Of a stretch of 20,592 nucleotides of DNA, positions 1 through 6,249 are shown piece by piece. The stretch lies in the IMG/VR virus record IMGVR_UViG_3300037840_000329, positions 1-20,592 of that record. The stretch is one strand, 5' to 3'. Below the pieces are notes generated by a model. That model was not told the origin of the DNA and searched no databases. It worked only from the letters and a program-made list of their open reading frames with translations. How positions within the stretch are numbered: position 1 is the first letter of the stretch; each line of letters opens with the position of its first letter. The stretch comes from a virus. The translations under genes were made by a program, and so were the position numbers.

Positions 1-1037
1 AGCCGGAGCCCGCGTCCGACCATCTGTGTCATAAGCAGATTGCTCTTAGTCGGGCGACCGAGAATAATGGCGCTAACGCTGGGAACGTCGAATCCTTCGG
101 TTAAAACACCAAAATTCGTCAAAATCTGGATTTCGCGATTACGGAACGCCTCAAGATCGGCAGCGCGATCCTCTTTCGGCATCGCTCCCCAGATGGGTTT
201 CGCCGAAAAACCGGCCGCGATCGCGAGGGAAGCAATTTCGTGCGCGTGCTCGACGCCGGCACAAAAGACGATTGTCTGTCGATTAGCGCAGTAGTCGCGC
301 AAGGCCCGCAGGATGATCCCGTTCCGCTCGTCGATATTCACGGCGCTCTGGAGCTCGCCGATCGCGAAATCGCCGGCACGCATCGTAACTCCAGAAATAT
401 CGATTGTGGTCTGGAGGCGGATTGCTTTCGGATGAACGAGCCAATCGCGTGCGACGAGCTCGCGGATTCCGTAATCGCACGCGATCCGCTGATAGACGTC
501 CCCAAGCGGTTTGCCATCGGTACGGTTCGGAGTAGCGGTCACGCCGACAAGCCTCGTCTCGCGTTCATCAAGGCACCCAAAGTACGTCAAAATATCGATA
601 TACGAGTCGGCGGTCGAATGGTGTGCTTCGTCGACAATAACGAGATCGAAGGCGTTCGGCTCGAAGTCTTTGCGGCGGCGTTCGTGGAGTGACGGAACAC
701 AGGCAACGACGACAGAGCGCTGCCCGGGATGCGAAAAAAGCCCGTTTTGGCGAGGCGCGCGCCGTTGCGCCTGCTCGATCTCTACGTGCAGGGCTGGGTC
801 GACCATCGCGATCTTCGCCGCAGCTTGGTCAAGCAATTCTTCGCGGTGGGCGAGGACGAGTGCGCGCTGGCCTGGAGCCAATAGACGCTCGATGAGAGCG
901 GCGAAGAGAATCGTTTTCCCTCCGCCGGTCGCCATAACCGCAAGATCGCGCGTGACATTAGCAGGCGGATTCAGGAGTTGTTCGAGTGCGTCGGCTTGAT
1001 AATCACGCAGAGAATCGAAACGTCCGATACTCAGCAT
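1..1037 (-). CDS. Superfamily II DEAH-box helicase, partial (C-terminus off the left edge)
   Basis: Minus-strand reading frame open from ATG at 1037 to the window edge, about 345 residues. It starts MLSIGRFDSLRDYQ (a Q-like motif). Helicase motifs appear in order: Walker A ATGGGKT, VLAHREEL (Ia), DEAH box VIVDEAHH, VTATP (III), IVFCAG (IV), TEGFDVPS (V) and QMVGRGLR (VI) near the edge. This is the layout of type III restriction/RAD25-like SF2 helicases, which phages often encode for replication or recombination; ATP-dependent duplex unwinding or remodelling in the cytoplasm is inferred. The start at 1037 overlaps the stop of a 32-codon upstream gene, suggesting coupling. In-frame upstream ATGs at 1064 and 1091 are alternatives. 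It is the last visible gene of an operon promoted near 1600. Whether an extra C-terminal domain follows cannot be seen. Confidence 0.9.
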   Translation of the reverse strand, partial: MLSIGRFDSLRDYQADALEQLLNPPANVTRDLAVMATGGGKTILFAALIERLLAPGQRALVLAHREELLDQAAAKIAMVDPALHVEIEQAQRRAPRQNGLFSHPGQRSVVVACVPSLHERRRKDFEPNAFDLVIVDEAHHSTADSYIDILTYFGCLDERETRLVGVTATPNRTDGKPLGDVYQRIACDYGIRELVARDWLVHPKAIRLQTTIDISGVTMRAGDFAIGELQSAVNIDERNGIILRALRDYCANRQTIVFCAGVEHAHEIASLAIAAGFSAKPIWGAMPKEDRAADLEAFRNREIQILTNFGVLTEGFDVPSVSAIILGRPTKSNLLMTQMVGRGLR

Positions 1038-1129
1038 TTCGCGTCTTTCTTTCGCGGGTTCCATCCCCGCCGTTGCAGATTCTTGGCGCATTCCTGGACC
1101 AGCAGGCGGAAGCGGTCGCTCTTGCTCAT
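1031..1129 (-). CDS. Small basic protein, 32 aa, unknown function
   Basis: A 32-residue frame starting MSKSDRFRLLVQE and ending RKKDAKC. I do not recognise it. It is supported mainly by its position. Its ATG overlaps the TGA of the 84-residue gene upstream (ATGA at 1126-1129), and its own TGA overlaps the ATG of the helicase by 7 nt, so it bridges the two genes in a coupled operon. It is rich in Arg and Lys with a short amphipathic N-terminal half, so nucleic-acid contact is conceivable but not shown. It could instead be only a translational coupler for the helicase. Confidence 0.5.
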   Translation of the reverse strand: MSKSDRFRLLVQECAKNLQRRGWNPRKKDAKC

Positions 1130-1380
1130 GCCGGAATCTCATCGGCCGCGTTCGCCGATTCCTCGGCAGGTTCGCGGCCCTCACGCGAAACAAACGGAGC
1201 CGCCTCGTAAACGTGGCGCAACTCGGAAAGCTGCTTGACTTTATCCCAGAAATACTCGGAGTTACGAGCGAAATCGGGGTTCGAGAATAGCTCCTTGGTG
1301 ATTTCGTCTTGCAAGGCGCGCATCGCCGCACAGTAAGCCTGCATCGTCACGACAATCTGAACGGAATCGTCAAGCGCCAT
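1126..1380 (-). CDS. Hypothetical protein, 84 aa
   Basis: Begins MALDDSVQIVVTMQAYCAAMRALQ and ends ANAADEIPA. I chose ATG at 1380 because an AAGGTGG-like ribosome site lies just upstream and the ATG follows the TGA of the preceding zinc-ribbon gene by one base. A start at 1398 would add six residues and overlap that gene. The chain looks helical and mostly acidic at the C-terminus, without membrane segments or Cys motifs. No family recognised. It sits in the four-gene minus-strand operon ending in the helicase, so a DNA-metabolism accessory role is an inference from position only. Confidence 0.7.
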   Translation of the reverse strand: MALDDSVQIVVTMQAYCAAMRALQDEITKELFSNPDFARNSEYFWDKVKQLSELRHVYEAAPFVSREGREPAEESANAADEIPA

Positions 1381-1381
1381 T

Positions 1382-1522
1382 TCAGGCCACCTTCCCATGC
1401 GTCATACAGGTATCGACGGGAATCTTCTGCCCCTTGGGCGCTTCCCACGGTGGGGTCGACGAGAAAAGTTGGCCACCGCATTGCGGGCACTTCGCGTCCG
1501 TATAACCTTTGGTCTTAGCCAT
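1382..1522 (-). CDS. Zinc-ribbon-like microprotein, 46 aa
   Basis: Starts MAKTKGYTDAKCPQCGGQLF and ends DTCMTHGKVA. The CPQC pair at residues 12-15 plus C39 and H42 could form a CCCH-type zinc site. The start at 1522 is fixed by a strong AAGGAGGA ribosome site about 9 nt upstream. A longer frame up to 1687 is open but crosses the promoter region, so I reject it. This is the first gene of the minus-strand operon, promoted by the TTTACT-N18-TAGACT element at 1569-1598. Small treble-clef or ribbon proteins are common in phage early regions; the binding partner is unknown. Confidence 0.75.
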   Translation of the reverse strand: MAKTKGYTDAKCPQCGGQLFSSTPPWEAPKGQKIPVDTCMTHGKVA

Positions 1523-1568
1523 CTGATTTCGAGTCCTCCTTGGGGCCCATTGGAACCCCGATAAACTA

Positions 1569-1598
1569 AGTCTAGCACGCCATGGCTCGCCAAGTAAA
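1569..1598 (-). promoter_or_regulatory. Minus-strand promoter with central dyad (helicase operon)
   Basis: Reading on the minus strand: -35 TTTACT (1598-1593), an 18-nt spacer, TG one base before the -10, and -10 TAGACT (1574-1569). The spacer holds a perfect GCCATGGC palindrome (1579-1586), a possible repressor site. Transcription would begin near 1562, giving a 40-nt leader with a strong ribosome site before the zinc-ribbon gene. About 40 bp around it resemble the promoter at 18705-18734. Confidence 0.7.
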
Positions 1599-1606
1599 GC
1601 CCTCTT

Positions 1607-1636
1607 TTGACAAGAGGAGTCCTCGCCTGCTATCTT
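1607..1636 (+). promoter_or_regulatory. Plus-strand promoter of the KGG-protein operon, apparently leaderless
   Basis: Consensus -35 TTGACA (1607-1612), 18-nt spacer, extended -10 TGC-TATCTT (1628-1636). The expected start of transcription at about 1643-1644 coincides with the ATG at 1644, so the mRNA should lack a leader. The -35 lies inside an inverted repeat, CCTCTT-TTGAC-AAGAGG (1601-1617). A second palindrome, GAGGA-G-TCCTC (1614-1624), fills the spacer. Both are operator candidates. The promoter is back to back with the minus-strand promoter, with -35 boxes 8 nt apart. Confidence 0.75.
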
Positions 1637-1643
1637 AAGAGGG

Positions 1644-1865
1644 ATGGACACGAAAAAGGCCGGTCGGATGGGCGGAAACGTCGTCAAAGAGCGCTACGGC
1701 CCCGAATTCTACGCCGAGATGGGCAAGAAGGGCGGCGAGGCCCTGCGGGATCGGTACGGCCACGACCACTACGTCGAGCTCGGCCGCAAAGGCGCTGCTG
1801 CTCGGGCGAAAAACGCCGCCAAACGCAAACGCCTCGCCAAAAAAGAGGAGAAAGCCAGCGCATGA
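1644..1865 (+). CDS. KGG-repeat (Em/GsiB-like) small protein, 73 aa
   Basis: Begins MDTKKAGRMGGNVVKERYG. It contains about three copies of a Gly-Gly/Lys-Gly-Gly unit: GRMGGNVVKERYGPEFYAEM, then GKKGGEALRDRYGHDHYVEL, then GRKGAAARA, followed by a Lys/Ala-rich tail. This is the signature of stress-induced KGG proteins (bacterial GsiB/YciG and plant Em relatives), which are very hydrophilic and linked to desiccation or stress tolerance. In a phage it may be a cargo (moron) gene or a basic DNA-associated protein; the function here is inferred. The ATG sits where transcription should start, with no Shine-Dalgarno. It ends in an ATGA overlap with the next gene, so the two are probably coupled. Confidence 0.85.
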   Translation: MDTKKAGRMGGNVVKERYGPEFYAEMGKKGGEALRDRYGHDHYVELGRKGAAARAKNAAKRKRLAKKEEKASA

Positions 1866-2119
1866 TCCGCGGATTCGTTCTCGGCGTGGCCCTGGTCCTG
1901 ATGGTCTACGGCGCGACCCCGGCCCCGAATGTCTCGCCAAGTCGATCGCCGGCCGTTCAGACGTCGCCGCTTCCCAAGCCCCCAGCGCCCTCCCCGAGCC
2001 CGGTCCCGCCGCCAACCCACAGCGCACAGCTCTACTGCCAAAATCAGACCTGCACGAGCGCCTACATCCTCCTGGACGGCCATTTCGTGTACCAGGCGAG
2101 CTTCGTCAAGCAGATTTAA
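1862..2119 (+). CDS. Small secreted or membrane-anchored Pro-rich protein, 85 aa
   Basis: Starts MIRGFVLGVALVLMVYGATPAP: a short positive N-terminus, a hydrophobic core (residues 4-17) and a small-residue region that could be a signal-peptidase site. Residues about 20-52 are a Pro/Ser-rich linker, and the C-terminal 33 residues (from HSAQLYCQNQTC) hold two Cys that could form a disulfide outside the cytoplasm. The ATG overlaps the stop of the KGG gene (ATGA), placing it in the same short operon. No family recognised. An exported cell-envelope role is inferred from the signal and linker. It may alternatively remain anchored by an uncleaved N-terminal helix. Confidence 0.75.
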   Translation: MIRGFVLGVALVLMVYGATPAPNVSPSRSPAVQTSPLPKPPAPSPSPVPPPTHSAQLYCQNQTCTSAYILLDGHFVYQASFVKQI

Positions 2120-2120
2120 G

Positions 2121-2321
2121 ATGCCCAAGCCCCGTAAACTCAAGCGATGCATCTGCGGTCATTCCCTCCCGATGCACAGTTTCTACGCCCCAAACCGCTG
2201 CTTGGGCGGCTGCGGCTGCGCTAGATTTACCATCCGCAAGGACAACGCACCCAGGCGTTTGCAGGTACCTAAATCTTTAAGTGCCCAAGACTCCTCGAAA
2301 ACGCTCGCTACGGCTCGCTAA
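2121..2321 (+). CDS. Cys-rich microprotein, 66 aa
   Basis: Starts MPKPRKLKRCICGHSLPMHS. It carries CxC at residues 10-12 and a CLGGCGC cluster near residues 31-37, plus His residues between them, suggesting a compact zinc-binding fold. The ATG lies one base past the stop of the preceding gene. A longer open frame reaching back to 1929 would overlap the secreted-protein gene and is rejected. The C-terminal 20 residues look unstructured. CICGH...CxxxGCGCxxF patterns occur in small proteins of phages and actinobacteria, but I cannot name the family. It closes the three-gene plus-strand accessory operon. Confidence 0.7.
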   Translation: MPKPRKLKRCICGHSLPMHSFYAPNRCLGGCGCARFTIRKDNAPRRLQVPKSLSAQDSSKTLATAR

Positions 2322-2483
2322 GACGAGCAAACCTGCGAAGCGAGAGAATCACGGATATACGGGCAGAACCTGCTTAGGCTCCTGAATACGGATGCCGGGC
2401 AGGTTAGAACCGGGCCCATTTTCGTAAATCCTAATCCACGAACCCCGGCGTATTGCTTTTACGGGGAACTACGACTCGCTTGC
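2322..2483. repeat. Repeat-rich noncoding gap before the terminase
   Basis: No credible gene. The segment holds an imperfect direct repeat (ACGGATATACGGGCAG at 2351-2366 and ACGGATGCCGGGCAG at 2388-2402). Long-range complements AACCTGC (2367-2373) and GCAGGTT (2399-2405) are also present. CTCGCT (2314-2319) can pair with AGCGAG (2339-2344) just after the preceding stop. Such repeats next to the small terminase gene could be a terminase recognition (cos/pac) site or an operator; neither is demonstrated. Confidence 0.4.
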
Positions 2484-2489
2484 TATAAT
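2481..2489 (+). promoter_or_regulatory. Extended -10 promoter of the packaging operon, apparently leaderless
   Basis: TGC-TATAAT, a perfect extended -10 box, with no good -35 at the standard distance (ACGGGG at 17 bp). The ATG of the small terminase gene at 2498 is 8 nt past the -10, so transcription would start at or within a base or two of the start codon. No Shine-Dalgarno precedes the ATG. Confidence 0.7.
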
Positions 2490-2497
2490 GCTTCCAA

Positions 2498-3034
2498 ATG
2501 GACCCGAATGAACAAAACTCGGAAAACGAGGGGGCACCGCTCGATAAAACCTCACGCGTGCGCGGGAAAGACGGAAGATTCCCGCCGGGAAACGGGGAGG
2601 GTGTTGGCGAGGGCTGGGGTGGTCCACCGAAAGGTGCAGGGCGTCCGACGCCTGCATTCGAGTTCATCGAGGCAGGGCCCGGCCGAGGCAAGTTCTCCGA
2701 AGCCGGCGAGGCGCGCAAAGAGGCGAACTACCGGCGCGCTGAATCGCTCATGCAACTTCTTTGGGATATCGCCTTCAAAGGGTCGAATGATCCCTCGCAT
2801 ACCGTTCCGACCCGAGTCCAAGCGGCAAATCACCTCTTAAACCGAATCCAAGGGATGCCCGTGCAGATGGTCGCCAGCGTCACAACCGACGACCTCTCAA
2901 TGATGACCGATGCAGAGCTCGCTAGAGAAATCAAGGGAAGAAGTCGAAAAGTCCGAGCGTTCCTCGAGGCTGTTGTGGACGAGGACCTGCCGGAAGAACT
3001 TAGCGGCTTGGACGATCGAAGCCTTAACCCCTGA
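2498..3034 (+). CDS. Putative terminase small subunit (DUF5681-like), 178 aa
   Basis: Begins MDPNEQNSENEGAPLDKTSR, followed by a Gly/Pro-rich basic stretch (about residues 20-52: GKDGRFPPGNG, then GGPPKGAGRP). That stretch resembles the FxPGxSGNPxGRP pattern of DUF5681 proteins found before large terminases. The middle (residues about 70-115) is helical with HTVPTRVQAANHLLNRIQG, and the C-terminus is acidic and helical. The role in DNA recognition for packaging is inferred from family pattern and from lying immediately upstream of the large subunit. The ATG is the natural end of an extended -10 promoter without a leader. The last 125 nt overlap the longest version of the large-terminase frame. 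Confidence 0.7.
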   Translation: MDPNEQNSENEGAPLDKTSRVRGKDGRFPPGNGEGVGEGWGGPPKGAGRPTPAFEFIEAGPGRGKFSEAGEARKEANYRRAESLMQLLWDIAFKGSNDPSHTVPTRVQAANHLLNRIQGMPVQMVASVTTDDLSMMTDAELAREIKGRSRKVRAFLEAVVDEDLPEELSGLDDRSLNP

Positions 3035-4472
3035 GGGCCACCTGCCGGCGCGGCACCATTTGGCGCTCCTTCGGCAGCTTAAGCGGGTGGCAGCCGGTGA
3101 AATCGATCGGCTCATGGTCTTCATGCCTCCGGGCTATGCGAAGACGCTCTATGCCTCGATTCTTTTTCCGACGTGGTTCCTCGCCCAGGGCGATCGGCTG
3201 AACGTCATCGGCTGCTCCTACGGCTCAGGGCTGGCCGAGGAAATCAGCGGCAAGATCCAGCGGTACATTCGCCAGAACACGCAGACCCTGGGCTACGGGC
3301 TGCTCACGGAGAGCGTCGAGCGTTGGACGACCACGAATGGCGGAGTCTACCTTGCGGCCGGCGTCGGCGGCGGTATCTCGGGGCACCGCTCCAACCTAAC
3401 GATTATCGACGACCCCTTGAAAGGTGCCGTCGAGGCCGAATCGATGACGACCCGGGACAAAGTGTGGAATTGGTATCTTGCGGAGGTCTATACCCGTAAG
3501 AAAGCCCTCACCCGGAACCGCATAATCCTGGTGCAAACACGCTGGAATTCCGACGATCTCGCCGGAAGGCTCTTGGAGGCGCAATCCGCCGGCGGCGACC
3601 AATGGACCGTCCTCCGGCTGCCGGCGCTCTGCGATAGCGTTGACGACCCCCTCAAGCGTGAGCTCGGGGAACCGCTTTGGCCTGAGCACGAAGACCGCGA
3701 AACGCTCGAGAAGGTGCGGGGAACGGTCGGGCCCTACGTCTGGGGCGCTCTTTACCAGCAGGACCCGAAGCCTCGTGGAGCAGCGTTCTTCAATACGGAC
3801 GACCTGCTCGTTCCAGCCGAAGATGGGCGTCTCGATCCTTACGGCAAGCCACTGCTCGTCCCCATGCCGATGCCGACCAAGTGCGATACGGTTTTCGCCG
3901 TTATCGATACCGCGATCAAGGCTGGGCAGAAGCATAACTCGACGGCGGTCGCCTGGTTCAGCTATAACACGCTCACCCATCCGCAAACCCTTATCTTAGA
4001 TTGGCAATTGATTCAAATCGAGGGCGCAGACCAAGCCGATTGGCTCCCGAGTGTTCACGCTCGAGGGGAGGAGCTCGCCCGGCAATGCGGAGCTCGGAAG
4101 GGCTACTCCGGGGCACTTATCGAGGACAAGGGGACCGGGATCGTCCTCATCCAGCAATCCCAGAACCTCGCGCGCAAGGAGGGCCGTCGATCCTTAGCGA
4201 CCGCGATCGATTCGAAACTGACGGCTCTCGGCAAAGAAGAACGGGCTATTGCCGCAAGTCCTTACGTCATTGCTGGCGATATCAAAATCACCGAGGACGC
4301 CTATAATAAGACGACGGTTCACAAAGGGCGCCCGGCGAACCACTTCCTCAGCCAGGTTGGGGGCTTCCGGCTTGGCTCGAAAGAAACTGACGGCCTGGAT
4401 TGTCTTGACGTATTCTGCTATGGCGTGGTGGTGACGCGGGGCACGGCGAGCGGCCAGCGAAAGGGGATTTAG
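2910..4472 (+). CDS. terL: Terminase large subunit, 520 aa
   Basis: The ATPase-nuclease motor that pumps DNA into the prohead through the portal. Numbered from ATG 2910: variant Walker A PPGYAKT at 73-79, Walker B LTIIDD at 163-168, and coupling motif QTRW at 209-212 followed by SDDLAGRL. The RNase H-like nuclease domain begins near residue 327 with FAVIDT (D333), then IEDKGTG (E405, D406) and DGLDCLD (D497/D500). The length is typical. The N-terminal 24 residues overlap the small subunit in another frame, so TTG at 2973 (499 aa) is a reasonable alternative start. It is followed after one base by the HicB-like gene. Terminase identity is secure; the exact start is not. Confidence 0.93.
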   Translation: MQSSLEKSREEVEKSERSSRLLWTRTCRKNLAAWTIEALTPEGHLPARHHLALLRQLKRVAAGEIDRLMVFMPPGYAKTLYASILFPTWFLAQGDRLNVIGCSYGSGLAEEISGKIQRYIRQNTQTLGYGLLTESVERWTTTNGGVYLAAGVGGGISGHRSNLTIIDDPLKGAVEAESMTTRDKVWNWYLAEVYTRKKALTRNRIILVQTRWNSDDLAGRLLEAQSAGGDQWTVLRLPALCDSVDDPLKRELGEPLWPEHEDRETLEKVRGTVGPYVWGALYQQDPKPRGAAFFNTDDLLVPAEDGRLDPYGKPLLVPMPMPTKCDTVFAVIDTAIKAGQKHNSTAVAWFSYNTLTHPQTLILDWQLIQIEGADQADWLPSVHARGEELARQCGARKGYSGALIEDKGTGIVLIQQSQNLARKEGRRSLATAIDSKLTALGKEERAIAASPYVIAGDIKITEDAYNKTTVHKGRPANHFLSQVGGFRLGSKETDGLDCLDVFCYGVVVTRGTASGQRKGI

Positions 4473-4473
4473 C

Positions 4474-4707
4474 ATGACGGTCGTTATCGAGAAAACCGCA
4501 ACCGGCTACAGCGCCTACGTCGAGGAAGTGCCGGGAATCGCGGCTGCTGGGTCGACGATGGAAGAAACGCAGCGGCTCATCCGCGAGGGGTTGGTGCTGC
4601 ACTTCGAGGCGAACCCGGAGGCGATTCCGCTGGTATTCAAGACGACGAACGGCAACGGAATAACGGCCTGGAGTTATTCCGGAACCATGTGTTTCGGAGG
4701 CGGGTAA
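4474..4707 (+). CDS. HicB-like protein, 77 aa
   Basis: Starts MTVVIEKTATGYSAYVEEVP and continues GIAAAGSTMEETQRLIREGL. This matches the HicB/DUF1902 RNase H-like beta-alpha fold (VIEKT-GY-AYVPDLPG-GDT-EET). The C-terminal 20 residues (NGNGITAWSYSGTMCFGGG) do not look like the helix-turn-helix or ribbon-helix-helix tail that full HicB antitoxins use to bind DNA. No HicA toxin lies beside it. It sits between terminase and portal, starts one base after terL, and its last codons contain the ribosome site for the portal. An orphan antitoxin-like decoy or a structural-module accessory are both possible; its role is unknown. Confidence 0.8.
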   Translation: MTVVIEKTATGYSAYVEEVPGIAAAGSTMEETQRLIREGLVLHFEANPEAIPLVFKTTNGNGITAWSYSGTMCFGGG

Positions 4708-4708
4708 G

Positions 4709-6208
4709 TTGTACGAGAGCAGCGTCTCCCAGGATTCGAGCTTTGCCTACCTCGGCGTCGACGGCTCGCCCGATTCGCCGCTGGTGCAAATGCTGATGGC
4801 GCCGGCGATCGTTCCGGGAACCGGGCCGAGTTACGAGCTTGCGAAAACCATTTTCTCATATCACCCGCTCGGCGGGCTCCTGGCTGCCGGGCCGATTACG
4901 CTCGCCCAATCGCAGCCCCGCGAGATCAACGTCGGTGCATTAGGTGCCGAGCGGATCGTCGAGCAGTTCGAGAACACGGCCAAAGGCATCGGCGTTCTCG
5001 GCGAAACGGTGCTGATTCATAACCTCATGACGCTTAGCCGCGTGTACGGGATCGCATCGCTGGGGATTGGCGAGCAGGGCGTCGACCCCGAGAAACCGCT
5101 CGATGTAAGCAAACTCGCGGATGCCGACCTCTTCTTCAACACGCTCGATCCGCTCAACACGGCGGGATCACTCGTTCTGAACCAAGACCCGAACTCGCCG
5201 ATGTATCTCAAACCGTCGGGCTTTCTCCATGTGAGCGGCAAGAAGTGGCACCCGTCCAGAGTGTTCGTGAAGATGAACGAGCAGCCGCTCTACATCGAGT
5301 GGTCGAGTTCGGCGTTTGGGTTCGTTGGGCGGTCGATCTATCAGCGCCCGCTGTTCCCGCTCAAGACGTTCCTGCAAACCATGATTACCGATCAAATGGT
5401 GACGCAAAAAGCGGGCCTGCTGGTCGCGAAGATGGAGCAGCCGGGAAGCATTATCGACAACGTGATGCAGGCGATGTTCGGGTGGAAGCGCGGCAAGCTG
5501 CGCGACGGCGTAACGGGCCAAGTGCTCGCGATCGGCGTGTCGGAAGAGATCGAAACGCTCAACATGCAGAACGTCGACAAAGCGATGACGACGCCGCGCA
5601 CCAACGTTTTAAAGAACATCGCTTCGGCTGCGGGGATGCCGGCGACCCTTATCGCTCAGGAAACCATGAGCGCGGAGTTTCACGAAGGCTCCGAAGATGC
5701 GAAGAAAGAGGCGGCCTACCTCACGTACATTCGAGCGGATATGCAAGGCGCATACGACTTTATGGACCGGATCGTCATGCGGCAGGCGTGGACGCCCGAG
5801 TTCTACGAGACGCTGTTTGTCGACTTCCCCGAGTACAAGAAGATTCCGTTCGAGACGGCATTTCACAATTGGGTGCGCTCGTTCAAAGCGACCTGGCCGA
5901 ACCTTCTGACTGAGCCCGACTCGGAAAAGAGCAAGACCGCCGACGTCAAACTCAAAGCCTTGGTAGCACTTGCCGAAACGATGGTTCCCGATATGGACCC
6001 CGAAAATAAGGCGAACTTTTTTGATTTTCTGGCGGCGAACGTGAACGAGCTTGAAGACCTGTTCGTTGGGCGGCTGGATATCGACAGCGAGAAGCTCAAG
6101 ACGTACCTGGAGGAGAATCGCGCAGAGGCGAGCGAGGCGCTGAAGCTCCAGGGCAAACAGGCGGAAGAACCTCCCGGGAAAGTGCGGCCGTTTTCCGCCG
6201 CATCCTAG
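4709..6208 (+). CDS. Portal protein (DUF1073-like), 499 aa
   Basis: The dodecameric ring at the capsid vertex through which DNA passes. The start is TTG at 4709, one base after the HicB-like stop, with GGAGG about ten bases upstream. The first ATG in frame is far inside, so TTG is well supported. Residues about 55-75 (PLGGLLAAGPITLAQ) begin the core. A stem/crown-like helical region follows, with KNIASAAGMPATLIAQ and then MSAEFHEGSEDAKKEAAYL around residues 303-342. These resemble the DUF1073/HI1409 portal motif (IAxxTGIPxTxLFGxSPxGxNATGE). The C-terminus (from about 400) is acidic and coiled. Length fits the family. Position after terminase and before the minor head protein supports the call. 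Confidence 0.85.
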   Translation: MYESSVSQDSSFAYLGVDGSPDSPLVQMLMAPAIVPGTGPSYELAKTIFSYHPLGGLLAAGPITLAQSQPREINVGALGAERIVEQFENTAKGIGVLGETVLIHNLMTLSRVYGIASLGIGEQGVDPEKPLDVSKLADADLFFNTLDPLNTAGSLVLNQDPNSPMYLKPSGFLHVSGKKWHPSRVFVKMNEQPLYIEWSSSAFGFVGRSIYQRPLFPLKTFLQTMITDQMVTQKAGLLVAKMEQPGSIIDNVMQAMFGWKRGKLRDGVTGQVLAIGVSEEIETLNMQNVDKAMTTPRTNVLKNIASAAGMPATLIAQETMSAEFHEGSEDAKKEAAYLTYIRADMQGAYDFMDRIVMRQAWTPEFYETLFVDFPEYKKIPFETAFHNWVRSFKATWPNLLTEPDSEKSKTADVKLKALVALAETMVPDMDPENKANFFDFLAANVNELEDLFVGRLDIDSEKLKTYLEENRAEASEALKLQGKQAEEPPGKVRPFSAAS

Positions 6209-6242
6209 ATACGCTATACATACGCCACGGGATACGCTATAC
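6208..6242 (+). repeat. 12-bp direct repeat, 23-bp period
   Basis: GATACGCTATAC occurs at 6208-6219 and 6231-6242, separated by 11 nt, so the copies lie on about the same face of the helix. The second copy contains the -10 box of the 6250 gene's promoter. The first supplies a weak -35 (TATACA, 6215-6220). It may be a duplicated -10 or a pair of operator half-sites. Confidence 0.75.
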
Positions 6243-6243
6243 T
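6215..6243 (+). promoter_or_regulatory. Internal promoter after portal, apparently leaderless
   Basis: TATACA (6215-6220, 4 of 6 matches to TTGACA), a 17-nt spacer, and TATACT (6238-6243). The ATG at 6250 is 6 nt past the -10 box, at the expected transcription start. The only purine-rich stretch (GAGG, 6244-6247) is too close to act as a Shine-Dalgarno site. This promoter would raise expression of the small-gene train relative to the packaging operon. Confidence 0.6.
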
Positions 6244-6249
6244 GAGGCG

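Noticed and set aside
240-999. Plus-strand open frames of 150 and 162 codons
   Set aside because: Shadows of the minus-strand helicase, whose frame contains all SF2 motifs in order.
3396-3986. 196-codon minus-strand open frame
   Set aside because: Antisense to the terminase gene with no ribosome site or recognisable motif.
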